A DNA stretch of 64,000 nt, from the NCBI RefSeq assembly GCF_030867095.1, contig NC_081824.1, positions 171,066,933 to 171,130,932 of the forward strand. The letters run 5' to 3'. Numbering within the stretch: the first letter of the stretch is position 1; every line of letters begins with the position of its first letter. Positions 54,951 to 64,000 of this stretch are shown one piece after another. The notes beneath the pieces were generated by a model, which ran no database searches, was not told the DNA's origin, and was given only the letters and a program-made list of their open reading frames with translations. The translations under genes were made by a program, and so were the position numbers. This DNA comes from Alligator mississippiensis (taxonomy: Eukaryota; Chordata; Crocodylia; Alligatoridae).

Positions 54951-56243
54951 TAGGGGTGCACCAATAAAAATGTTCTTGGCTGATACCGATAGTCTATTAT
55001 TAACCAGCCATATTGGCCGATACTGATCCGACAGTTGATTTACAAGAATGCAGCCTGGCAGCTTGGAGAGCAGTGCCCTGCCAGTAAGTCTGGGGGGGTG
55101 GGAAAGGGGCATGGGGGAAGAAATTGAGGCCCCATGGTGAGGGAGTGGGGCAGGGGCTGGGTCAATGGCAGGCACAGCCCAGCCAGGGTCGTGAATGGGA
55201 CCCTGGGGCTGGGAGCAGAATGGAGCTGCAGGCAGCTCGTCCAGGAGGTGCAGGGGTGAGGCACGGGGTGTATGTGCCCGCTCCTGGATTTGTGCACAGA
55301 GCAAGGGCAGAGGTGGGCTGCCTGCTGTGGGTTCAGGGCCAGGAGCTGTGCCAGCCTCTTCCTGGTGGGGGTGGGCTGGGAGTGGGGCAGGCTCCACTGT
55401 GTAGGGTGGGTGGCAGGGAGGGGTGGCTACAGGGGGGCTACAGGGAATTTTGGGGAGGCTATAGTCCCCCCAAACCCTCCATAGCTCCACCCCTGCTTGG
55501 GGCACTCTGTTCTTCTGCCTGTCCTTTGGGAGCTCCCTGCTGCAGGGTGGGCAGGGGGTGCATGGCTGGTGCAGGACTGCCAAGGGAAAGGCAGATGAGT
55601 GGAGTGCCTTGAGCAAGGGCAGCGCTGTGGGGAGGAGGTCTTGGGGGGCTATAACCACCCCAAGATTCCCCACAGCCCCCCCTGTAGCCACCCCTCCCAG
55701 CACTGCCACTGTCACTGCTGCCTGCCCCACACAGCAGAGTCCTCCCCATCCTATCCCCAGCCCAGCCCAGCCCTGCCCATTGGGAAGAGGCTGGCGCAGC
55801 CCCTTGGCCCTGAGCCTGCAGCCCACCCTCACTCCACACACAAATCCAGGGGGGTACATGCCCTCCATGCCACCCCTGGGGGTGCATACAGTGGCAGGGA
55901 GACACCCCTCCACCCCATGGATGAGTCGCTTGCAGCTCTGCCCTACTTCCGGCAGCCGGGGTCCCTTTCACTGCCCGGTCTGGCCAGTGCCTGTCCCTGC
56001 CCCAGCCCCACTCCCTCCCTCACTGTGGGGGCCATGATCTGCTCCCCCACAGACTTACTGGCAGGACACTGCTCTCCAAGCTGCCCAGCTGTATTCCTGG
56101 CTGCATGCATGCTACGGCTGCACACATGCATGTGGCATTTATCAGTGACATTTTGGCTACACTGGCCAAAAAAAGCCAATAATGTTATGTTTCCTTTTAT
56201 CAGTGCCGATCCAATATGTGACCAATATATTGGTACATCTCTA
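54951..56243. mobile_element. hAT-type element, family B (copy 2): a 1.3-kb near-complete palindrome with 8-bp target duplication
   Basis: The left terminus TAGGGGTGCACCAATAAA and right terminus ATATTGGTACATCTCTA are flanked by CTGATTTT (54943-54950) and TTGATTTT (56244-56251), 7 of 8 matching. Nearly the whole interior is two inverted arms meeting near 55550. TTGGAGAGCAGTGCCCTGCC followed by AGTAAGTCT at about 55064 pairs with AGACTTACTGGCAGGACACT followed by GCTCTCCAA at about 56053. GGGGTGGCTACAGGGGGGCT at about 55421 pairs with AGCCCCCCCTGTAGCCACCC at about 55674. Arms are GC-rich and the ends AT-rich. The 341-, 227- and 170-codon frames inside are artefacts of the stop-poor GC arms. Confidence 0.88.
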
Positions 56244-56251
56244 TTGATTTT

Positions 56252-57039
56252 TTTTATACACTTATTCCCATACTTTTGGTAGGCTTTGCACCTGTTGCTC
56301 ATGGCTGTCCACATGACATAACTAGTAGAAAGTGAGGAGGTTCTTCCAAAGTCCTAACGTACGTAGTAACACAAGCACAAACTGAACGCTACTTAGAATC
56401 TTGAAAAGATTTTGCCCCATTCTACTCCAATTTCCTGTCAACAAATCTTGATTATTTAACTTTCAGACAATTAAAACAGAAGTATCAATTAACAACAAAT
56501 AAATGAATAATGTTTTAGTGCAGGAGACAGAATCATGTTCCCTAATAATCAGTTCCTTTGTGGTGTGCAGGGTATTATAGTATTTATCACTCTAATCTCT
56601 TATGTACCCTTGGGGTGGCATTTCATGGCCTACCCATAAAAACTTCTCATTTACAGCAACTGCCCCTCCATTACTGCCGATAACATCCAATTGACATGTC
56701 AAACCTCCGAGGAATGCAGTAAATTGTAGTGCTACCTCTAAGAAGAATAAACAGGTAAAAAGGTAAGTCAGCTTCTGCCTCCCTGTAACAACATACAAAC
56801 ACACTAGAGATTGGTAATCAAGGGAGAAAATTCCTCCCTGTTTGCTTCACAGTGAGGTAGCTACTAACAGGATCAGAAAACAAGGCCACCGTTTCTAATT
56901 CAGATTTGTGCAACTGATACAAGAGAATCATAAACTGACCTACATTTACAATGATTCATATTTAAATTATTTTAAATATGGGGCTGAAATGAAATACGCA
57001 GCCCAAGAAAAAGCAAGAAAATTTTTGGTTTCCAGTAGA
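56252..57039. other. Unique AT-rich sequence, no feature seen
   Basis: No repeat termini or coding signals were recognised. Confidence 0.5.
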
Positions 57040-57600
57040 GTAAGAAGATTACAGGTTCTGTCCACCTGATCCTGGCGAGACTGTGCTCTGGATACTGCAT
57101 TCAATTCTATGTATCTCGATACCAACAAGATATGGACAAATTGGGTAAAGTTCAAAGGTGAATAAAAATTATTTATATGGAGGAGGAACACACTTATGAT
57201 AAAAGATTAAAAAGCAACTCCTGATTAATTGGTTAAGTAATAACTAAGGTGATAAGTGAAACAGAATGACTACCTATAAGTACATATTTTCAAGAGCCTG
57301 AAATCCAAGAAGTGAGTAAAATTGTTTATGGCAATGCAAGGGAAGAAATGAGGTAAAGGGAAGTTTAGGACAAATACCAGGAATAATCTCCTAATGGTGT
57401 AAATCTAATGAACTGTGAAATAGTCTCCTAAGGGAGTGGCTGGAGCCCTATCACTTGAGTCATATGAAACTGGACTGACTGAATATAACTCTAGAAAATA
57501 TACTGTAGAGAACAATACTGCAGTGGTCCGCAGGGGATGAACTTGAAAACCAAATAATTCTTCTCCATCTCTGATTTCTATGATTCATGTATTTAATTTG
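57040..57600 (+). mobile_element. Ancient CR1-like LINE relic, 3' part
   Basis: Near 57065-57200 the translation ARLCSGYCIQFYVSRYQQDM followed by DKLGKVQ corresponds to the CR1 'LVRPQLEHCVQFW.P.FKKD.D.LE.VQRRATRM' block, then EEEHTYDKRLK to 'KPYEERLEKL'. The relic ends near TTCTATGATTCATG, a CR1-like terminal motif. It is very degraded. Confidence 0.65.
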
Positions 57601-57649
57601 CACGGGTAAAAAAAAATTACCTGAAATAAATCAATAGCTTCATATTGTG

Positions 57650-57960
57650 CACATCTTATTGCACTTTATAGGAGCCGGGTAGGGTTTGCAACGCTACAAG
57701 AACTACATGTGATTTGGTCAGCCAGGGTAATATTGTGATTTTCAAGGTTTTAATTAAATTAGATCTCACATGCTGACAATCTAATTGGGACAAATATTTA
57801 GGAAGAAAGCCGAATGTCACATTTAGCATGAGATGCATTAAACTTCTGGCTGAGCTTCTGACTATACAGGAGATTTTAACAGTCATTGTAATTTAACGGC
57901 CTCCTCTGTAATAAAGGGCAACAGCAAACACTGTGGGCAACAAGGACAGGAACAGTAACT
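57650..57960. other. Candidate conserved non-coding element
   Basis: This is a complex-sequence block with TAAT-core words (GGTTTTAATTAAATTAGATC; GACAATCTAATTGGGACAAA) and no repeat signature. It lies between degraded LINE sequence and unique DNA. I suspect a deeply conserved enhancer-like element from its composition, but conservation itself cannot be seen in one genome. Confidence 0.35.
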
Positions 57961-58510
57961 TACCACCTAGTCCGTGAACATTTGAATAGTTTCTATTTAT
58001 TACATTGTTAGAAGATAATATTATAAAACAATCAACTCCACAGCAAATAAGCATTACTGGAACATAATAATTCAAACACTGGGCATTTCTTTCCTCATAC
58101 CGGCAAGTAATCAGACCTCTCCCAGGATAGGCTCTATGTTCAGAGTGTTATTTTGTGGTAATGTTTATTCATAATGGATGGGGGAGACAGAGAATTTTTA
58201 GAAAGAAAAATGCCATAGCTTAGCAAATGCACTTTATGCCTCAACACTTGTCTAACATCTCTCCTGACTATCAAGTCCATCCAATAACAGATATCACAAA
58301 AAAATCATCACCCTTGGCTCCCATATATAGTCCTGGACCATTGTGGCTACAAAAACACTCCAACCCTACTTACCTCAGCAAAGTCAGTCTCATGAAATGC
58401 ATTGCCATGAGATTCGTTATAGATCCAAATAGAGCCCAAAATGCACTAATCAAATGCAAGATGACAGAAAATAATAAACAAAAAGAAATTTTCATGAAGA
58501 AACCTAAACA
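57961..58510. other. Unique sequence
   Basis: No feature was recognised. The 95-codon frame at 58227 has no recognisable domain. Confidence 0.45.
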
Positions 58511-58640
58511 GTGATATTAGAATCAGAAGACGCAGAGACAGAAAAGACCTATAAGCGATTAATGAAGTCCATCCCTCTGGGCACCAATGCTTTCTCTATT
58601 TTACTAAATATCTTTTAGTGTTTTGCCAGCTTTTTTTTTT
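58511..58640 (-). repeat. Old CR1/L2-like LINE 3' end
   Basis: TTAGAATCAGAAGACGCAGA, AGACAGAAAAGACCTATAAG, CCATCCCTCTGGGCACCAAT and ATATCTTTTAGTGTTTTGCC fit the minus-strand layout of an old CR1-like 3' end (tail, 'gggaaggGACCT', 'gtCCAtCCC', then coding end). Tentative. Confidence 0.4.
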
Positions 58641-60525
58641 AAAGGTAAGAGAGAAGTAGATTCCAGTCTATACTTTCCCAATGATTCAAACATGGACAGG
58701 CAATGACCAGTATTTTCCAGCTCCTACTCCGCCAAGTATGAATGTGTTCTTGATTGGGGTTGGTAAAGTCTGGTGGAAGGGTATAAGCATAAATTTCAGC
58801 ACCACAAATTAGCTAGTATTTGTTTGGCTTAGCAGAGGTAACAATGACTGCCCAAGGTTTTAGCAGAACTTTTGAGAGTTGCTCAAAGTGTAGGCCAAAT
58901 TGAGATGTAATGTATAAAGGATGGAACATTTAAGTCAGTGATTGTGTCTAAATTACTGCAGCATGTGTAGCTGAGAAATCAAAAAGCAGCCAGTCATGCA
59001 TGTTGCTCTAGATTCCCTTAGCCTTCATTCATTATCTCTGGACTTGGTTCTATAACTGCATGAAACATTATGGCAATGTAAAAAAAAATATACCCCAGTA
59101 AAATATTACATGGAAGGATACCTGTAGTCTCTACAAAACAAAACCCAATCCAAAAAGAATTTCTACAAATAAATATTTTTCATACCACAATTATATACTG
59201 CATTTACTCAAATACAAGATGAGTACATTGTACTACTGAAAAATGTAAACAAACCCAAAAACCCAAAAACCCCACCCTGTTTTGTGCAACAACAAAATAA
59301 GATAGCTGTAGCATTATGGCCTGCCAGAAGTTGAAAAAGTAAGAATTTGAGAAGACCATAAAGAACTAATTGCAGGACCTGAATGGAGGGGCATGACTAT
59401 GGATTTTCAGACTCAAGGTAAGGATGAAATCAGGGATTATTCAAAGAGATTACATTAGTCAATGACTCAGGCCTGTGCTTCAAGATTTCTAATCTTGGAA
59501 GGAAAATAAGGCTCAGAAACACTGAATGAAGCAGAACAGTCTCTTTCAATAGTATAAGGGAAACGTTTTCAAGCAACACTATTCAAGTCAATACAAGAGC
59601 CAAGAATATTGGGACTTCTCATGAAAGATAAACGCTACTGGAACAGCCATGGAAATTATAAAAAAAACCTTAAGTAAAAAGAGATGATCAGACAGGATCT
59701 TATAGAAACAGCTACTATTAAAATGATAATATTAAGAGGGGGGTAAAATCATACACAGAATACAATTATATTTTTTAATTTGCAATTGTCAACCAGTAAT
59801 ATGCTGCTAAGATTTGTGCTTAGTTAATCAGCTTGTAAGAACACAAACCTGACTTTTCCAAGGGTATTATGCAAGGCTGGTGTTGCTTTGCCCTAGCAAA
59901 ACTCCCTAAAGGCAGCTTTTCTGACCCCTGAAGGTCTTCCTCAGCATGAAGAACGCTCCAGGTAGTACAGAGTAAGCATGGCAGCTCTTAAACTGTACAA
60001 ACCCCGGCTGTTAGTACTCAGGCTATAAGAGTGGGGTGTGGACAGCACTGCTTTGTGCTCACTGATTCCTGATTGTTGAAATGGCCTCTCAGAGTGACTG
60101 GTATGTGATGGATGCTGCCAAGTGTTCTGGAGCTAAGAGGAGGCTTCCAAAGTAGGGATATAAATAAATGACTTAAAACCACCTGTGGTTTCCTCTCAAA
60201 CTGTGTCAAGTCTCCTTGGCAGCAACTCACTATCTAGGCCTAAGTGTCCAATTAAAACAGCATGAATTTGAAATTTCACATATAGGACCTATGCAGAGCC
60301 CAGTTTGAAAGTAATCCACAGAAGACAAATTATTCTCCACAATTTTTCTGTGGATACTTTTGGGGAAGAAAAAGACAATTAATTCTAGATTACATTCTCC
60401 TGATGGACTAGTCACAGAAACAAAAAAGACAAAATTCATTTAATACATTTTATAGGAATAATTCACTCAGATTTATTTGTGATATACTGCTTTCAAAGTT
60501 AATACCAACTTGGTCTAGACATAAA
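58641..60525. other. Mostly unique AT-rich sequence
   Basis: At 59195-59225 TACTGCATTTACTCAAATAC followed by AAGATGAG resembles the repeat terminus seen at 39042. Otherwise nothing was recognised. Confidence 0.45.
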
Positions 60526-60853
60526 GGGCACCTATACGCATGTAGCGAGGCTGCTCCAACACGCTGTAATTACAGTGCATTGAAGCAGATTCGATTAATT
60601 GTGATGCTAGAGTGCGGTAATTACCACGCTCCAGCAGACTCATGTATCAGTGTCCCTGTACTGAAAAATGGCAGCAGGGGTGCTTTAATTAAAGCTCATT
60701 TGACGAACTTTAGTTAAAATAGCCCCCACCACCATTTTTCAGCGCAGAGACACTGGTACACGTGACAAACTGGGTGCTTTAATTAGAGCGCCTCTCAGAG
60801 CAGCTCTCAGAGCTGCTCTAATTAGAGCATCCCCCGCCCCCCAGCACGTAACT
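60526..60853. mobile_element. Foldback MITE (full-length relative of the copy nested at 15190)
   Basis: The segment starts GGGCACCTATACGCATGTAG and ends with CACGTAACTAAATGCCCC, whose inverse GGGGCATTTAGTTACGTG resembles the start. Several internal inverted pairs exist: CTGTAATTACAG, GTGCGGTAATTACCACGC, TCAGTGTCCCTGTACTG / GCAGAGACACTGGTAC, and GAGCGCCTCTCAGAGC / GAGCTGCTCTAATTAG. Its GGGC...ACAC-type termini are reminiscent of the Harbinger-type composites, but no 3-bp duplication was established. Confidence 0.65.
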
Positions 60854-62054
60854 AAATGCCCCAAAATTGCTACAGATTGGGAATGGACTAAATGTAGGTA
60901 AATGGTTAAATCTGAAGATGAGAAAGAATTTCTTATGTCTCTTTTGACCACAAAAAACATGGAATCTGTGTGTTTTCTGATTTTACTCATGTTTTAGGAG
61001 AGGGCCATAAACAAACATCTCAAAGCAGCTCACAGATAACACAAATATGAAAGGAATTGCCAACAACAGTGATGAAAAAGAAATAATACAAAGGAACCCA
61101 GAGAAATGAGGAACATAGGAGGAGATAATATAAAATGAAATTCAATTTGAAAAAATTTAATTTAACACTTCTGTGGAATAAGCAAGTGCGTGCGTGTGTG
61201 CAAACAAATACACACACTCCATGGAAGGAAATGTGGGACTTGGCCATACCAAAATTAGGAATGAAACAAACAGAAAGTTAAGTGTACATTAGCAATGTGA
61301 TTACTGTATATTATTTATGAAGCATTAGCATTGCATGCAACATAGTACATCATGAAGATGAACGTAATGTGAACAAACACTCAACTAGGAAGTATTCTGT
61401 TTTAATTAAATAAAGTGATAATAGTTTTGCTGAGATGACTGTTGCAATCTAATATGTGGCAGGCTACAAGAGTTCACATCATGGTACCACACTTTACACC
61501 TAAAATGATGAATTCACTCCGGACATCTCACTCTCAAAGACAACAGGTAAACTAGAGAATGTTTAGAGAAGATCAACAATAAGAGCTAACAAACTGGATA
61601 GGTATATTTTTTTAGGAAAGATTTCAATGTGCTTAGCTTATCTAAGAGATGACTCAAGGATGGAACATGATAATAAGCTACAAACATTGCAATGAAAGAT
61701 AGATTTAGTGTGATATATTAGGGGTATAGCTAAGAATAATAGCATAAAGAAAGAAAAAATCCTGAGATCATACTACATTAGATGTACAGCAGTCTCTTCA
61801 TGGGAAAGAGTGGAAGCTTGATCACTTAGCACACTTAGAGCAAGATGGCCACTGAAAATAATTTTATACCTCTCAAAATAAATTAGCACAACGTTCTGGC
61901 CCATATTGCACTTTTGTTCTGAGAAATATAATTGCTGCTGCTCATAAAATGACCTGAAAAAATATCTATGAGATTTAGAAGATATACTGGCTGAAAAAAA
62001 TATCAATGACATTTAAAAGATACACTCAGAATATATAGATGCCTTCATAAAGAG
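60854..62054. other. Unique AT-rich sequence, no feature seen
   Basis: No repeat termini or coding signals were recognised. Confidence 0.5.
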
Positions 62055-62185
62055 ATACGCAGCTGCGCAGCACATGGGGGTTTACAGGTCCCAGCACAGG
62101 GAAGACTCCAGGATCAGGCTGCCACGGCCCAAACTCAGATTTTCCATGCGCTGGGACCTGTACAAACCCCAAAGAGTTTTGATAA
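62055..62185. repeat. Small foldback repeat
   Basis: GGGTTTACAGGTCCCAGC (62088-62105 region) is the inverse of GCTGGGACCTGTACAAACCC (about 62151-62170), leaving a 50-base loop. It is probably a short MITE; no duplication was identified. Confidence 0.55.
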
Positions 62186-62513
62186 TCAGCTGACTGTTGG
62201 CTGGGGCTGGAGACCTGACCCAGGCTGGTTTCAGATCTGTTCGGCCCCTGACCCCAAGTGAAAATCAGTATTGAGGCCTTAACTACATTAAACCTCTGAG
62301 TAAGATCTGCAGAACATTGATTTTAATAATGGTCTAGACTTTTGCTATGAGAGCAATCTTGTGAGTGATAAGAGTTCATCCAACAGTGTTTCTGAGCCAC
62401 CAGAGGCTAAGACTGTCATAGAAGCACTGAACTTAGCTGGGAGGGCAAATACTTTGCCCTCATTACCTGATTAAGAGGAGAAATTGAAAGAATTAAAAAT
62501 TGGGGGAAACGTT

Positions 62514-62670
62514 TCACAGATTCATAGACATTACGGGCTGGAAGGGACCTCACAAGATCATCGAGTCCAGGCCCCCTGCCATAGGCAGGAAGACTGCTGG
62601 GGTCAAATGCTCCCAGCAAGATAAACATTGAGACACCTTCTGAATGAGTCCACAGTAGGTGCTTGCTTTT
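62514..62670 (-). mobile_element. CR1 3'-end fragment
   Basis: On the plus strand: TCACAGATTCATAGACATTA, then GGGCTGGAAGGGACCTCACA, AGATCATCGAGTCCAGGCCC, then AGACTGCTGGGGTCAAATG and AGTCCACAGTAGGTGCTTGC. This is the reverse complement of a CR1 3' end including the C-terminal coding tail. It is the same layout as the minus-strand ends at 19157 and 36626. Confidence 0.85.
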
Positions 62671-64000
62671 TTTATAATCACATCTTACTTTTATAATCAT
62701 AAACTAAAGTCTATATAATTGCAATGACAGCAAAGAAAATGAGGACTAAAATATGTTTTGAGGGCTCTAAAATAGATGTGCTCTCCACTCTAGCATTTTT
62801 AGCAGAGAAAATAATGTTTTGGAAAGCTTGAGAAACTGTTAGCTAGTAAGTCAGAGTCTCTCTGTTTAATGACAGATCAGCCGTACATCTGGCAGCTGGT
62901 GCATTCATTTCACCTTACTCCTCTAATGAACTGTGCATGCCAGTGGCCATGAACTCTTGTGTGTCAGTGCAAGTCATTTCTGCTTTTCATGTAATCCTAA
63001 CTCCTAGGTTATATTTATAAAGGTGGGAAGTTGTTTGGCAACAGTGAAACATCTATAGCTTGAATAGACACCATGTTGGGAGCACCACATGCATTTCCAC
63101 TCAATCTGAAGTAGGAAAAGATCTGTCAAATAAATTGAGGAATACTTCTCTATTGCTTCAGCTGCTTCTCCTTTAAATTCCTGTATAATCTCTATTCTAA
63201 TGAAAAAAATAATTTACTTTAACTGATTATACCCATTCAAAAGGGGAAGATATTCCTTATTACATCTTTTATAATGCAGCTCAATGACAGAACCAGATTA
63301 CAGACAAATCTAAGTGCTTCTACAGCCTTTTAGATTAGCTAATATTTGCTACTGAATTTTGACCAGGGTGCACCACTTTCTGAATCTTTACATATATAAC
63401 TGAGATTATCCAACATGTTCAAGAAAAACTGCACAGCTGGGTAAAAATGGAACAGAGTTCTTCCATGAGTTACTTATTCAAAACCTTGATAGTCCACTAC
63501 GCTTAAAGAAAAGCTGCAACCAAAATCTATGTTAGAAGGATATTAAGATTGCAAGGTTAAGCACTCCAAAAATCATGAAATGTCAAAAGGAAGGTCATAT
63601 TTGCAATGTTAACTAGGTCCTGTTCTGCTAACGCATTATAACAGATTTTACTCAGATGATCACATATATAAAGCTATATAATACCACAAAGTTTTCTTTT
63701 ACAACCCTAGACAGAAGCAGCATCTTTTAATACATTCATTTTTGTATATTGTATTTTCATTGTCATAATGGTCCAGTATAATTAACTTACATTTTTCTTT
63801 ACATATTTTCTCTTTAAAGTTACATATTTTAATAATTTTTACAGCTAGAATAGAAACTCTCACATAAACCTTAACTATGACAGTTGTTATTACCTTTGCT
63901 ATAATCTAAAGAGAAAAAGGTTAAATCTACTAATAAAAAATATACACAATGAAGAAGTATTATACCCCCTCAAAGGCATTTTAATGTTTTGATCTTCATT
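62671..64000. other. Unique AT-rich sequence
   Basis: No gene was recognised. The 62830-63000 part has complex, repeat-free composition and could be a conserved element; the remainder is AT-rich. Confidence 0.45.

Noticed and set aside
54888-55913. 341-codon minus-strand open frame
   Set aside because: It lies in the GC-rich arms of the palindromic hAT element. It is Pro/Leu-rich without domain order, and competing long frames occur on both strands (227, 170 and 162 codons), as expected from stop-poor GC DNA.
58227-58514. 95-codon plus-strand frame as a small gene
   Set aside because: No domain, no Kozak or splice support, and AT-rich composition like the surrounding unique DNA.

Overview
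The window reads as vertebrate, non-avian sauropsid nuclear DNA, most probably crocodilian or possibly turtle. The evidence is AT-rich unique sequence packed with CR1 LINEs of several ages, many non-autonomous hAT, PIF/Harbinger-like and Tigger-like DNA elements, a MIR-type SINE, a Tx1/L1-type LINE and solo LTRs. The taxon is an inference from repeat content. I find no convincing host protein-coding exon, no tRNA and no complete ncRNA gene, so the stretch is intergenic or deep intronic. The longest open frame (698 codons, 42890-44986) is the reverse transcriptase of a relatively young CR1. Other long frames lie in GC-rich repeat arms and are not genes. | Layout: 1-12.6 kb is mostly unique AT-rich DNA with scattered repeat relics and a foldback MITE at 6.5 kb. 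12.6-23.2 kb holds two related solo LTRs (12646-13122; 17134-17826, the latter with a 5-bp target duplication), a foldback element (13275), old LINE relics, a hAT-type element (14342) carrying a nested MITE, a MIR relic, and an internally deleted minus-strand CR1 (19157-20961). 24.8-27.1 kb is a decayed PIF/Harbinger element with two convergent genes, a Myb/SANT-like protein (+) and a transposase (-). | 29.6-39.1 kb is a nest of insertions. An ancient plus-strand CR1 is split by a hAT MITE, a 1.38-kb LTR-like insertion and a 4.8-kb Harbinger-type composite, and the composite was itself invaded by a minus-strand CR1. A hAT-type foldback element with a perfect 8-bp target duplication sits just upstream. 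40.1-42.5 kb is a Tx1-type LINE relic whose 5' end abuts a fragment of U2 snRNA and which carries two Tigger-like MITEs. 42.65-45.18 kb is the young CR1. 45.4-47.3 kb has two hAT elements with near-perfect 8-bp duplications, and 47.47-50.4 kb is a second Harbinger-type composite in the opposite orientation. | 50.4-64 kb is mostly unique, with a 46-bp perfect palindrome, a third Tigger-like element, an exact 44-bp inverted repeat beside a microsatellite, a 1.3-kb almost fully palindromic hAT element (54951-56243), old LINE pieces, a foldback MITE (60.5 kb) and stretches that look like candidate conserved non-coding elements. | No genes here act together in a pathway; the biology is transposon layering. 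The most interesting points are the GC-rich cargo module shared by hAT-type and Harbinger-type elements, the U2 snRNA/Tx1 junction, and the two-gene Harbinger relic. Family names come from motifs, termini and target duplications read by eye, not from a database search.
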